NCBI GenBank assembly: GCA_951799425.1 | Contig: OX637393.1 | Coordinates: 23,509,744-23,573,743, forward strand | Length of the DNA: 64,000 bases | DNA from: Ilex aquifolium | Taxonomy: Eukaryota; Streptophyta; Magnoliopsida; Aquifoliales; Aquifoliaceae | Direction of reading: 5' to 3' | Shown: positions 32,876 to 44,198 of the stretch, in pieces | Layout: every line of letters starts with the position of its first letter | Position numbering within the stretch: position 1 is the first letter of the stretch | Program-made: the position numbers and the translations under genes | The notes under the pieces: generated by a model | Told to the model about the DNA's origin: nothing | Database searches by the model: none | What the model saw: only the letters and a program-made list of their open reading frames with translations

Positions 32876-33615
32876 TGATGCAATCCATAAGATGCTCAAG
32901 GAAACACAAATTCGTAGATGTGAAAGATAATGGAATTGGTTTTCCATCAAGACAAAGATTCATATGGAACCTTGCATTATTGTATTTTGATTCTTATTTT
33001 AAGTCAATTTGTTAGTACTAGTATTTTATATGTCCTTTTAATATTTTTTAGAGTTAGGGGCATTTTTGTAATTTCCAAAATTTCTGGAAATAGGTCATAT
33101 TTTTGGATTGTCAAAATATAAACTCCTACTAGGATTTGTTTCCTTAGTAGATTAGGATTTGTTTCCTTAGCAGATTAAGATTTGTTTCTTTAGTAGATTA
33201 GGATTTGTTTCCTTAGTAGATTATGATTTGTTTCCTTAGCAGATTAGGATTATATGAATTTTTTCTTGTAATGGCCAGCCTATAAATAGGCGTTCAATCA
33301 ATGAAAAAAATTAGATCAATTATTCAGCAAATTGAAGAGTATTTTCTCTGCGGTTCTTTGAAGAACTAAACAAACTTATCGAGATTTTTCGTGGCCTTCA
33401 CCAGTGACTTATCAAACAGGTTTCCACACCGTTTGTGGCGTCTTCCCTTATACCAAGGTTCTTGTTTCACACAAACAGCGGGTCGAGGTCATATATACCA
33501 AGGTTCTTGTTTGTCATAAACAACGGGTCAACGTCTATCATTCAAATCTGATCGTAGAACGATCTTGGGTTCCTTTTCGTTTTTGGATCTCGTTATTTTG
33601 GCGGGTTTCACATCA
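32876..33615 (+). repeat. 5' LTR2 of element I
   Basis: 740 bp, TGATGCAATCCATAAG to GGCGGGTTTCACATCA, with about six 23-bp type repeats (33120-33250) upstream of CTATAAATAGG. Confidence 0.88.
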
Positions 33616-33617
33616 TT

Positions 33618-33629
33618 TGGTATCAGAGC
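33618..33629 (+). other. Primer binding site of element I (iMet tRNA)
   Basis: TGGTATCAGAGC, perfect, two bases after the LTR. Confidence 0.9.
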
Positions 33630-34169
33630 AAATGTTCTAGTTATGGTTTGCCTATCTTTTCAAAAAAAAAACAGAACGGAGTCAAAAAAACAAAAAGAAG
33701 AGAGAGAGAGAAGCCCGAAATTGTTTGGTTCTAGTTATTACGAAATTGGAAATTGTTTAGTTCTAGTTATTATGAAATTGTTTGTTTTCAGCTATTTTGG
33801 CTCCAATAAGCCCGAAAATCACCTCACCCCAAAATCAGATATTTTTCCTATTTTGTGCTTCCAAAAATCTAATCAGCCGTGTTCCTTGAATTCTTTCTCT
33901 TAAACCCCGAAATTCCTTGATGAGTTCTTGGTGAATTGTTGCTGAAAATTTTGAGAATTGTTTGTTTAGTTTCAAAAGAACTGAAAGAGAATTATCGAGT
34001 GGAAAAAGGCAAGAGTGGTGAGAACATTATAGGGTTAAAAAAAGCCATGTATTTTGAGTGAAACACGAGTGTAGAGTGATTCACGTTCTTCAGTGTAAAC
34101 ACATAAGGGAGGGAATTGTGAGGTCCTTTTTTTTTCTATTTTTTTCTCTAACTTTGTTTTGTAGCAATC
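33630..34169 (+). other. 5' leader of element I
   Basis: Non-coding and very similar to the leader of C, although the LTRs of I and C are of different types. Confidence 0.7.
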
Positions 34170-34963
34170 ATGTCTCACAACAATGCTACGGATCTTGCTG
34201 ACCCGAAATTGTTTATGGAGGCTATGATGAGTGAGATGAGGCGTGTGATGAAGTTGGAACTGGAGCAAGTTCACGGACGGATAGATCAGATGGAGAATAC
34301 ACGTGAGAGGCAGCCACAAAACGTCCCTAATGTGCGTAGAAGGGAAAGAGTTCAACCGAGGGAAGTAAGGGGTGAAGATGAAGAGCCTTATGGGGCTGGT
34401 TTTGAGGAAGAAGATGATCGGAATTCTGTTGTTAATAATTGGACACATTGAGGGCGGTTTAGAGAAGCTAGGAATCGGGAAGATAACAACTTGGGTGGTA
34501 TTAAGATGAAGATTCCATCGTTTCAGGGTAGATCCGATCCTGAAGCATACCTCGAGTGGGAGAAGAAGATGGAGTTCGTATTTGACTACCACAACTATTC
34601 CGAAGCAAAGAAGGTAAAATTAGCGGTGATTGAGTTTTCTTACTATGCTATTACTTGGTGGGATCAGCTTGTTATAAACAGGTGGTGGAATCGAGAACGA
34701 CCAATAAAGACATGGGAGGAGATGAAAATGGTGATGAGAAAGCGGTTCGTTCCAAGCTACTACTACCGAGAGTTGTACAAAAAGCTACAAGGTCTTAGAC
34801 AGGGAGGTCGGGGCGTGGAGGATTATTACAAGGAGATGGAGATCGCTATGATCCGAGCTAATGTGGAGGAAGATCGAGAGGCTTCCATGGCTTGGTTTTT
34901 ACTTGGATTAAATAGGGAGATCCAAGATAAGGTAGAGATGCAACATTATGTGGAGTTGGAAGA
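34170..34963 (+). pseudogene. Gag of element I, cut by H
   Basis: Starts MSHNNATDLADPKLF, the short form shared with C. A TGA at about 34449 ends the first part; the same frame resumes at 34491 (MKIPSFQGRSDPEAYLEWE) and runs to QHYVELED, where the H LTR begins. The zinc knuckle is not present because of the H-associated deletion. Confidence 0.85.
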
Positions 34964-35881
34964 TGATGTGAATCCGCCAAAATAACGAGATCCAACAACG
35001 AAATAGGAACCCAAGATCGTTCTATGATCAGATTTGAATGATAGACCTTGACCCGTTGTTTACGACAAACAAGAACCTTGGTATATATGACCTCAACCCG
35101 TTGTTTGATGCGAAACAAGAACCTTGGTATAAGGAAGACGCCACAAACGGTGGTGGAATTCCGTTTGATAAGTCGCTGGTGAACGCCACGGGAAATCCCG
35201 ATAAGTTCGTATAGTTCTTCAAAGAACCATAGAGAAAACACTCTCCAAATTTACTGAATAATAATCTACCTTTTCATTGATTTAGACGCCTATTTATAGG
35301 CTAGCCATTACAAAGAAAATTCCTAATCTGCTAAGGAAAACAAAACCGAATCTACTAAAGAAACAAATCCTAATCTAGTAAGGAAACAAATCCTAATCTA
35401 ATAAAGAAACAAATCCTAGTCTACTAAGCAAGACAAATCATAATCTACTAAGGAAACAAATCCTAGTAGGAGTTTATATTTTGACAATCCAAAAATATGA
35501 ACTGTTCTAGAAATTCTAGAAATTACAAAAATACCGCTAACTCTAAAAAATATTAAAAGGACATATAAAATACTAATACTAGCAAATTGAATTAAAATAA
35601 GAATCAAAATACAATAATGCAAGGTTCCATATGGATCTTTGTCTTGATGGACAACCAATTCCATTATCTTTCACATCTTCGAATTTGTGTTTCCTTGAGC
35701 GTCTTATGGATTGCATCATTCTCCCCTGGTTAGAGAAAACTCGTCCTCGAGTTTTAAAGTGTTGCAGTATGAAAGTCCAAAAACTTTGAACTTGTATGTG
35801 TAGCTGTCTCTGAGAAGCTTTAAGATGATGTTTCAATTTCTTCTCTAATTGAGAGAACAAAGAAAAAATTTGGAAATTGAT
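34964..35881 (-). mobile_element. Element H: LTR2 and short internal piece inside gag of I
   Basis: LTR2 on the minus strand at 34964-35718 (755 bp) is followed by its polypurine tract and about 160 bp of internal sequence (35719-35881). It then switches to plus-strand gag of I at CGAGGAGGAATATTTAGCC. About 0.4 kb of gag of I and the rest of H are missing. The joint shares only two or three bases (TCC), typical of end-joining deletion. The left flank is GAAGA; no right copy survives. Confidence 0.82.
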
Positions 35882-36505
35882 CCGAGGAGGAATATTTAGC
35901 CCCTGATGCATTGACATTGGTGGCAAGGAGAGCATTGAGGGTGCATGCAAAAGAGGTTGATGAAGTGCAGCGGGAGAACATCTTTCACACTAGGTGCTAC
36001 ATCAAAGACAAGGTGTGTAGTGTGATTATTGATGGTGGTAGTTGTACTAATGTTGCAAGCACAATTATGGTGGAGATCCAAGATTTTGATGGAAGGGATG
36101 GTTCTACAACATTCTCTAGTTGGCTTACTTCTATGGAGAACTATTTTGTACCAAAAGTGTTGCATAATGAAATTGTTCCCATTAATGACTTTCGACTAGG
36201 AACAACGATGTCCCAAGAGCTTGATTTGTTTGCATCCTTCAAGGATCTACTTGAAGAGTCACCAGTGCTTCTTTCAATCTACTTTGTTGTACCAATTGAT
36301 TTTATCATTTCAGAAAAACTTCAACGACACAATCAAGGGGATGAATTTCCAATTTTTTTCTTTGTTCCCTCAATTAGAGAAGAAAAGGAGATATCTTCTT
36401 AAAGCTTCTCAGAGACGGCTACATATATACAAGTTCAAAGTTTTTGGACTTCCATACTGCAACACTTTAAAACTCGAGGTCGAGTTTTCTCCAACCAGGG
36501 GAGAA
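35882..36505 (+). pseudogene. Protease fragment of I fused to a second gag-like relic
   Basis: The first part encodes HTRCYIKDKVCSVIIDGGS, the LTR1-family protease. At about 36073 it changes to FDGRDGSTTFSSWLTSMENYF and then LFASFKDLLEESPVLLSI, seen also at 54810 and 57240. This second part is a short gag-type relic of a non-autonomous lineage and leads to polypurine tract AACCAGGGGAGAA at 36493-36505. The protease frame stays open across the joint to about 36402. The mosaic supports recombination between element types. Confidence 0.75.
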
Positions 36506-37123
36506 TGATGCAATCCATAAGATGCTCAAGGAAACACAAATTCGAAGATGTGAAAAATAATGTAATTGGCTTTCCATCAAGAGAAAGATCCATATGGAAC
36601 CTTGCATTAATGTATTTTGATTCTTGTTTTAAGTCAATTTTCTAGTATTAGTATTTTATATGTCCTTTTAATATTTTTTAGAGTTTGGGTTATTTTTGTA
36701 ATTTCTAGAATTTCTGGAAATAGGGCATATTTTTGGATTGTCAAAATATAAACTCCAACTAGGATTTGTTTCTTATGTTTTGTTTCCTTAGCAGATTAGG
36801 ATTTGTTTCCTTAGCATATTAGGATTTGTTTCTTTAGTAGATTAGGAATTGTTTCTTTAGTAGATTAGTATTTGTTTCCTTAGCAGATTAGGATTTTAGG
36901 AATTTTTTCTTGTAATGGCCAACCTATAAATAGGCGTTCAATCAATGAAAAAAATTAGATCAATTATTCAGCAAATTGAAGAGTATTTTCTCTGCGGTTC
37001 TCTGAAGAACTAAACGAACTTATCAGGATTTTCCGTGGCGTTCACCAATGACTTATCAAACAGGTTTCCACACTGTTTGTGGCGTCTTCCTTTATACCAA
37101 GTTTTTTGTTTCACACAAACACT
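36506..37123 (+). repeat. 3' LTR2 of element I, truncated
   Basis: Begins TGATGCAATCCATAAG and stops in U5 at ...TTTCACACAAAC. A full LTR2 is about 735 bp, so about 120 bp is missing. The next bases belong to Athila-type RNase H. Confidence 0.85.
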
Positions 37124-37229
37124 ACAGCTAGAAACTGTTTTTTAGTGATAGTGTAATTCATTTGTGGTTCATTTAGAGTTTTGCTAGCATAGTAATTACA
37201 TATGACCATTTGTCTTCCCTTTGACCTAG
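37124..37229 (-). pseudogene. RNase H fragment of Athila-type element G
   Basis: The minus strand reads KGRQMVICNYYASKTLNEPQMNYTITKKQFLAV and continues upstream across element J to CDASDYAVGAVLG at 42080. This is RNase H of Athila-type pol. The downstream part of the domain lies at 32790-32875 in E, with about 40 residues missing between them. Confidence 0.82.
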
Positions 37230-38039
37230 TGATGAGGATTCCGCCAAAATAACGAGATCTGACAACGAAAAAGGAACCCAAGATCGTTCTACGATCAGAA
37301 TTGAATGATAGACCTCGACCTGTTGTTTACGACTAACAAGAACCTTGGTATATATGACCTCAACCCATTGTTTATTGTGAAACAAGAACCTCGGTATAAG
37401 AGAGACGCCACAAACGGTGGTGGAAATTCCGTTTGATAAGTTGCTGGTGAACACCACTGGAAATCCCGATAAGTTCGAATAGTTCTTCAAAGAACCGCAG
37501 AGAAAATACTCTTCAATTTGCTGAATAATGATATGCTCTTTTCATTGATTAAACGCGTATTTATAAGGCTGGCCATTACAAGGAAAATTCCTAATCTGCT
37601 AAGGAAACAAATCCTAATAGGAGTTTATATTTTGACAATCCAAACCCAAATAGGAATAACAAAAAACTAAAACTCTTACTTGCCTAATAGAAGAAAAAGA
37701 AAGACAATCAGCCCATTAATTGGTTGATCACACGCCTAAAATAGAAAAAAGGAAAGTAAATGTCATGCAAGCCTTACAATCAGAACCAAAAAAGGAGTAT
37801 TCTTAAAAATGCAAATTTAAGCTTAGCCTTGACCAGATTCTTCTAGAATTTGAATCATGTTGATGAGTCTTTGTTGCTCACGTGGATCATGCTCAATGGG
37901 CCTCCACGAATTTGCTTGAGTCCATGCCTCTTGAATCAGTCCGTTGAGTACACCTTTAAACTTCCTTACTCGTGCTCTCGTAACCAGCCCAATTGGGACT
38001 TGAACTAGATCCCTTGAAGTTGTGCTATGATTTGCATCA
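37230..38039 (-). repeat. 3' LTR of element J
   Basis: 810 bp, starts TGATGAGGATTCCGCC in plus reading and ends ...GATTTGCATCA, followed by the polypurine tract at 38040-38053. Few 23-bp repeats are present, as in B, to which it is similar. Confidence 0.87.
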
Positions 38040-38336
38040 TTCCCCTCCTCTTGAAAAGGATTTGCCCTCAAATCATCACCTACATCAAAAGGACTCAAAT
38101 CAGAAACATTAAAAGTAGCACTTACATTGTACTCACCAGGTAATCTTGGACTTGGAAAGGACCATCTCCCCTTGGAAGCAATTTGGAACGTTTTTGCGCC
38201 GGAAATCTCTCTTTTCTCATATGCAGCAAAACCCAATCTCCGGATTAAAAAATCAGCTTGTGACGCCCCTTGTTGGCTTGTTTTGCATACTGCTCCATTC
38301 TTCGCTCAATGTTGAGTCTTGCTTTCTCATGGATCG
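37823..38336 (-). pseudogene. Integrase C-terminus and tail of element J
   Basis: Contains GEYNVSATFNVSDLSPFD, NPFQEEGND and the tail PIGLVTRARVRKFKGVL, ending inside the LTR. A gap removes NDNAYKLDL between the HMRKERF-type region and LPGEYN. The upstream edge is the deletion joint to RT. Confidence 0.82.
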
Positions 38337-40543
38337 TTATGTTGTTGATGGCCCGAAAATCAACGCACATTCTCTACGTCCCATCCTTCTTAGGTACAAG
38401 TAAAACCGGAACTGCGCATGGGCTCATACTCTCCCTCACGTGCCCTTTCTCCAACAACTTACTTACCTACCGTTGAAGCTCCTTTGTCTCCTCGGGATTG
38501 CTCCTATAGGCTGGTCCGTTTGGAATTGTTGCACAGGGAATAAAATCAATTTGATGTTCAATCCCTCTGAAGGGAGGTAACCCATGTGGTGTTTCCTTGG
38601 GAAAGACATCCTCATACTCCTGCAAAAGAGAAACAACAGAACTAGGCAAAGCAAGGTCAAGTTCGTTAGTGTTAAGAAATGCCTCTTTGTACAAAAGTAC
38701 ATTAATCCGCTGAGTTGAAAACATTGCTCGCTTAATTTCACTCACTTTTGCATAGAAATTCTTTTGTTTTCTCTCTGATTTTCTCTCAGTGGCCGAATTT
38801 TGATTTTTTCTCGACCTCTCTCTGATTTTCACTCTTTTTCTTTTGTTCACTCTCTTTCTTTTGATCACTCTCTTTTTGCAATCTCACTTGATCCTCATAT
38901 ACTTGTTGCGGTGTCAATGGTACAAGAGTGATTGGTCGTTGATTAAGCACAAAGGAGTATTTGTTCATAAAACCATCATGCGTCACATGCCTATCAAACT
39001 GCCATGGACGCCCTAGCAATAAGTGTCCCGTTTGCATCGGTATTACATCACACAACACTTCATCTTCGTACTTACCGATTCGAAATGCAACTAACTCCTG
39101 CTTGTTCACCCTTATCTCACCACTATCGTTTAACCATTGCTGCTTGTACGGTTTAGGGTGCTACAACACGGGTAGTCCCAATTTTTCCACCATAATTGTG
39201 CTTGCAACATTAGTACAACTACCACCATCAATAATCACACTACACACCTTGTCTTTGATGTAGCACCTAGTGTGAAAGATGTTCTCCTGCTGAACTTCAT
39301 CAACCTCTTTTGCATGCACCCTCAATGCTCTCCTCGCCACCAATGTCAATGCATCAGGGGCTAAATATTCCTCCTCGGAAACGTCCCCCAATGGGGGCAT
39401 GTCGTCGATGTCGGAATCTTCATTGTCGGTCACAATTTCACCATTGTCTTGCAACACCATAACCTGCTTATTTGGACATTGACTTGCTATGTGTCCCGTG
39501 CCTTGACATTTAAAACATTTAATGTCACGATTCCTAGAGGTAGAAGTGTTGGTTTTACCTTGAGGAACGTGGCTGGTGTTCGCGGACTTGGGCTCGGATT
39601 TGGACATTTGTGACTTGTCCATTTGCTTGGTATAACTCGGTTACCAAGAGGTAGAACTAGAGTTATGGGCTGCACGTGACCCACCCCCCTCTTGATTCAT
39701 TGCTCCACTTTGATGGCCATGTGCACCATATCTTCCAACTCCACATAATGCTGCGTCTCTACCTTATCTTGGATTTTCCGGTTTAATCCAAGTAAAACCT
39801 AGCCATTGAAGCCTCTCGATCTTCCTCTACATTAGCTCGGATCATAGCAATCTCCATCTCCTGGTAGTAATCGTCCACGCTCCGGCTTCCCTGTCTAAGA
39901 CCTTGTAGCTTTTTGTACAACTCTCGGTAGTAGTAACTTGGAACAAACCGCTTTCTCATCACTGTTTTCATCTCCTCCCATGTCTCTATTGGTCGCTCTC
40001 TATTCCGCCTCCTGTTTATAGCAAGTTGATCCCACCAAGTAATAGCATACTCAGAAAACTCAATCACGGCTAATTTTTTCTTCTTCGGTTCGGAATAGTT
40101 GTGGCAGTCAAATACGAATTCCATCTTCTTCTCCCATTCAAGGTATGCTTCAGGATCGGATCTACCTAGAAACGATGGAATCTTCATCTTAATACCACCC
40201 AAGTTGTTATCTTCCCGATTCCTAGCTTCTCTAAACCGCACTCCATGTCTCCAATTATTAACAACAGAATTCCGATCATCCTCTTCATCAAAACCAGCCC
40301 CATAAGGCTCTTCATCTTCAACCCTCACTTCCCTAGATTGAACTCTTTCCTTTCTACGAACATTAGGGACGTTTGTGGCTGCTTCTCACGTGTATTCTCC
40401 ATTTGGTCTATCTGTTCGTGAACCTGCTCCAGTTCCACCTTCATCACACGCCTCATCTCACTCATCATGGCCTCCATAAACAATTTTGGGTCAGCCAGTT
40501 CCGTAGCATCTTCGGCCATGTTCTTAGTATTATTGTGAGACAT
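38337..40543 (-). pseudogene. Gag, protease and RT start of element J
   Basis: Starts MSHNNTKNMAEDATELADP at 40543. After a frameshift near 40328 the gag core (40328-39783) and zinc knuckle (CFKCQGTGHIASQC) follow, then protease IIDGGSCTN, the charged linker (39109-38786) and the RT start up to the deletion joint. At the codon where A, B and C have TGA, this copy has Arg (LNQRPITLV), showing the sense form. Confidence 0.84.
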
Positions 40544-41197
40544 GATTACTACAAAACAAAGTTAGAAAAATAAAAGGACCTCACAATTCTCTCTCTTACG
40601 TGTTTGCACTCAAGAATGTGAATCACTCTACACGTATTTCACCCAAAAATACGTGGCTTTTAACCCTCCAATGTTTTCACCACTCTTGCTTTTTTCCAAT
40701 CGATAATTATTTTTCAGTTCTTTTGAACCTAAACAAACAATACTCAAAATTTCCAGCAACAATTCACCAAGAACTCATCAAGGAATTTCAGGTTTTTAAG
40801 AGCAAGAATAAAAGGAACACGGCCTATTAGATTTTTCGAAACCACAAAATAGCAAGAGCTCCACAAAAAATACATCTAATTTTGGGTTGAGGTTTTTTTC
40901 GGGCTTATTGGAACCAAAGTGGATGAAATACAAACAATTCTTCTCTTTTCTTTCTTCTCTCTCTCTCTCTCTCTCTTTTTAACTCTCCGTTTTTTTTTTT
41001 TTTTGATGATCAGCAATTATCTTTTGATAGTAACAAAATAAGAATTCGTAATAAACTAGAACCAACAAAATACTAGCGGAATGGGGTAAAGGAAATTCAG
41101 CTAGACTAGGGTATGTGAACCGAATTTGGAATTAAAAGAACATAGAATAAAGAAAAGAAAGGTTTTAAGATATAGGCAAATCTGAACTAGAACCTTT
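40544..41197 (-). other. 5' leader of element J
   Basis: Non-coding leader with a CT dinucleotide run at about 40956-40976 and a T run near 40991-41004. Confidence 0.7.
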
Positions 41198-41209
41198 GCT
41201 CTGATACCA
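41198..41209 (-). other. Primer binding site of element J (iMet tRNA)
   Basis: Minus strand TGGTATCAGAGC, two bases from the 5' LTR. Confidence 0.9.
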
Positions 41210-41211
41210 AA

Positions 41212-42074
41212 TTATGTGGATTCCGATAAAATAAAAAGATCCAACAACGAAAAAGGAACCCAATATCGTTCTACAACCAGAATTGAATGATAGACCTCGA
41301 CCCGTTGTTTACGACAAACAAGAACCTTGGTATATATGACCTCAACCCATTGTTTATTGCGAAACAAGAACCTCGGTATATGGGCGACGCCGCAAACGGT
41401 GGTGGAAATTCTGTTTGATAAGTCGCTGGTGAACACCACGGAAAATCCCAATAAGTTCTAATAGTTCTCCAAAGAACTGAAGAGAAAGTACTCTTCAATT
41501 TGCTGAATAATGATATGCTCTTTTCATTGATTAAACACCTATTTATAAGACTGGCCATTACAAGAAAAATTCCTAAAATCCTAATCTACTAAGGAAACAA
41601 ATCCTAATCTGCTAAGGAAACAAATCCTAATCTACTAAGGAAACAAATCCTAATAGGAGTTTATATTTTGACAATCCAAACCCAAATTGGAATAACTAAA
41701 GACTAAAACTCTTACTTGCCTAAATGAAGAAAAAGAAAGACAATCAGCCCTTTAATTGGTTGATCACACCCCTAAAATAGAAAAAGGAAAGTAAATGGCA
41801 TGCAAGCCTTACAATCAGACCCAAAAAAGTAGTATTCTTAAAAATGCCAATTTAAGCTTAGCCTTGACCAGATTCTTCTAGAACTTGTATCATGTTGATG
41901 AGTCTTTGTTGCTCACGTGGATCATGCTCAATGGGCCTCCATGAATTTGCTTGTGTCCATGCCTCTTGAATCAGTCCGTTGAGTAAATCTTTAAACTTCC
42001 TTGCTCGTGCTCTCGTAACCGGCCCAATTGGGACTTGAACTAGATCCCTTGAAGTTGGGCTATGATTTGCATCA
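41212..42074 (-). repeat. 5' LTR of element J
   Basis: 863 bp. The terminal bases are mutated (TTATGTGG for TGATGTGG). It ends ...GATTTGCATCA and then CCTAG. Confidence 0.87.
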
Positions 42075-42079
42075 CCTAG

Positions 42080-43517
42080 CACTGCGCCGACTGCGTAATC
42101 ACTCGCGTCGCACGTGAGGTCAAATGGTAGTTCGCACTTTGGTTTGGAGGTGAAGTAAGCATGCTTTTAAGTTTTTTGAAAGATACCTCACAATAATCCA
42201 ACCACATGATGGGGACATCCTTTGCTAGTAAATTTTTCAATGGTCTTGCCAGTGCACTAAAATCCTTAATGAAACGACGATAAAAACTTGCATGGCCAAA
42301 AACGACCTGATGTCTTTGACAACCCTTGGAGTGCGTAGGATAGAAATTGCTTCCTCTTTAGATTTTTCCACTTCGATTCCCTTTGCAGACACATTGTGTC
42401 CAACCACAATCCCTTCTGTTACCATGACGTGGCACTTTTTCCCATTTAAGCACCAAATTCTTCTCTTTACATCTCTCTAGAACTCTCTCCAAATTTTCCA
42501 AACATCCTTCAAACGAGTCCCCAAACACTGAAAAGTCATCCATGAAAACCTCCACAATCTTTTCCACCATGTCGCTGAATTTCCCCACCATACATCTTTG
42601 AAAAGTTCTCGGGGCATTGCACAAACCAAATGACATTCGACGATAAGCATGAGTACCAAACGGGCATGTGAATGTGGTCTTCTCTTGATCCTCCAGGGCG
42701 ATGTCTATTTGATTTAGCCAGAGTAGCCATCTAAGAAGCAATAAAAAGGATGCCCGGCTACCCTCTCCAACAGTTGATCGAGGAATGGCAAGTAAAAGTG
42801 ATCATTTCGAGTGCATGAGTTGAGCTTCCGATAATCGATGCAAACTCTCCAATCGGTGACCACCCATGTCAGAATAAACTCATTCTCCTCATTTGCCACT
42901 ACAGTGACTCCCGACTTCTTTGGTACCACTTGCGTGGGACTAACCCATTTAATGTCGGCAATTGCAAAAATAATGCCCACGTCAAGTAGATTCAGCACTT
43001 CATCTCTCACCACATCCTTCATGATGGGATTTAGCCTTCGTTGTGATTGTCGAGATGGCTTGGAGTCTTCTTCTAGATAGATTCTATGAGTGCAAATGAG
43101 AGGGCTAATTCCCTTGATGTGGGCTATGGTCCAACCGATGGCTCCTTTATGCTTCCTCAAGACTCGCAACAACTCCTCTTATTTCTTTGGCTCTAAAGAA
43201 GAGCTTATCACCATTGGAAATGTTTTGTGCTCCCCCAAAAATGCATATTTGAGTGTAGACGGAAATGACTTCAACTCCAAAGTGGGTGTTTGCACCGTTG
43301 ATGGAAAAATCTTATTTTCTTGTGGTGGATGTTTTTCAAATGTTGAGGTCCAATTCCCACCCCTTGCACACTTTCCGGTTCTACATCTTCCATAAACTCT
43401 TCTCCTCCAACTTGGTATTGCAAAGTAAATCCATGTGATGCTCCACCAAAGTGTCAATCTGATTGACCTCATGAACTTCCTCATCATCCCCCGGTTGCTT
43501 GCAAAGGTTGAACACAT
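42080..43517 (-). pseudogene. RT of Athila-type element G
   Basis: From upstream: KGISPLICTHRIYLEEDSKP, NPIMKDVVRDEV, VPKKSGVTVV, DWRVCIDYRKLN, then FGLCNAPRTFQRCM and VEVFMDDFSVFGDSF (the YxDD-type site with Met-Asp-Asp), followed by a frameshifted connection to CDASDYAVGAVLG at 42080. The frame is broken near 42720 and 42420. Sequence type is Athila-like (Ty3/Gypsy without chromodomain), distinct from the CRM-like family. Confidence 0.85.
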
Positions 43518-44105
43518 TGAGATCCATTTGTCATGTTTCCAAATGCAAGCTTCATTAGACCATTCCTACAATTTATCACGGCATTAGAAGTAGCAAGGAA
43601 AGTCCTACCTAATATGACAGGAATCTGTGAACTATGATTAGAAACAGGGTGAGTGTCAAGTACAATAAAGTCAACGAGAAAATAAAATTTGTCCATTTGG
43701 ACCAAAACATCCTCAACTGCTCCCCTTGGTGTTCTCACGCTTCGATCCGCTAGTTGAAGAGTAATTGGGGTTGGCTTCAACTCCTCAAGTTGTAATTGTT
43801 GATACACTGAAAAGTGTAGGAGGTTGACACTTGCTCCCAAGTCTAGCAATGCTTGCTCCACACAGCAATTCCCAATGGTTATGGAAATGGTAGCGTAGCC
43901 GGGATCCTTGAACTTGGGTGGGGTGTTTGTCCTCAAGATGGAACTCACTTGCTCTGTGAGGAATGCCTTCTTGTGCATAAGAGGGTATTTGCTTGATAGC
44001 ATTAAGGAGAGGAATGTTTATCTTCACCTGCTTAAACATTTCAAGAATATCATAATAGTTAGCAATTTTAGCCGGTGACTTTGAAAAGGGGTCGAGATAG
44101 AACAA
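43484..44105 (-). pseudogene. Protease region of Athila-type element G
   Basis: Contains ALLDLGASVNLLHFSVYQQL, the aspartic protease active site with Leu-Gly for Ser/Thr-Gly as is common in Athila-type elements, and PVILGRTFLATSNAVINCRNG. A frameshift near 44000 separates it from DPFSKSPAKIANYYDILEMF upstream. Confidence 0.82.
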
Positions 44106-44198
44106 TCATGCACATTCAAATAAAAAATCTTAGGCTTTTCAAGTGTTTCACCCTTCTTGGAGCCACCCTTAGTCTCTTTTTCATTTTCCAATGTGGCT

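Larger units (their letters stand above)
32876..37123 (+). mobile_element. Element I: LTR2-flanked chimeric element
   Basis: Has a 5' LTR2, perfect primer site, leader, gag, a protease fragment, a gag-like relic from another lineage, a polypurine tract and a truncated 3' LTR2. An opposite-strand LTR2 element remnant (H) interrupts gag. It sits in the RNase H of the E/G element. About 120 bp of its 3' LTR and roughly 40 RNase H codons of the host element are missing at 37123/37124, so a deletion removed the right target duplication. Confidence 0.8.
37230..42074 (-). mobile_element. Element J: deletion derivative of the CRM-like family
   Basis: LTRs of 810 and 863 bp, a perfect primer site and the CCTAG duplication at 37225-37229 and 42075-42079. 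Gag, protease and the RT start are present. A deletion at about 38336 joins the RT start to the integrase C-terminus, so the RT core, RNase H and the integrase core are missing. It is inserted in RNase H of element G. It could only have moved with proteins from other copies if the deletion came before insertion. Confidence 0.9.

Noticed and set aside
37122..37160. CACTACAGCTAG... resembling the end of a CACTA DNA transposon
   Set aside because: The reverse strand translates as RNase H (MNYTITKKQFLAV) continuous with CDASDYAVGAVLG at 42080, and no matching inverted end exists.
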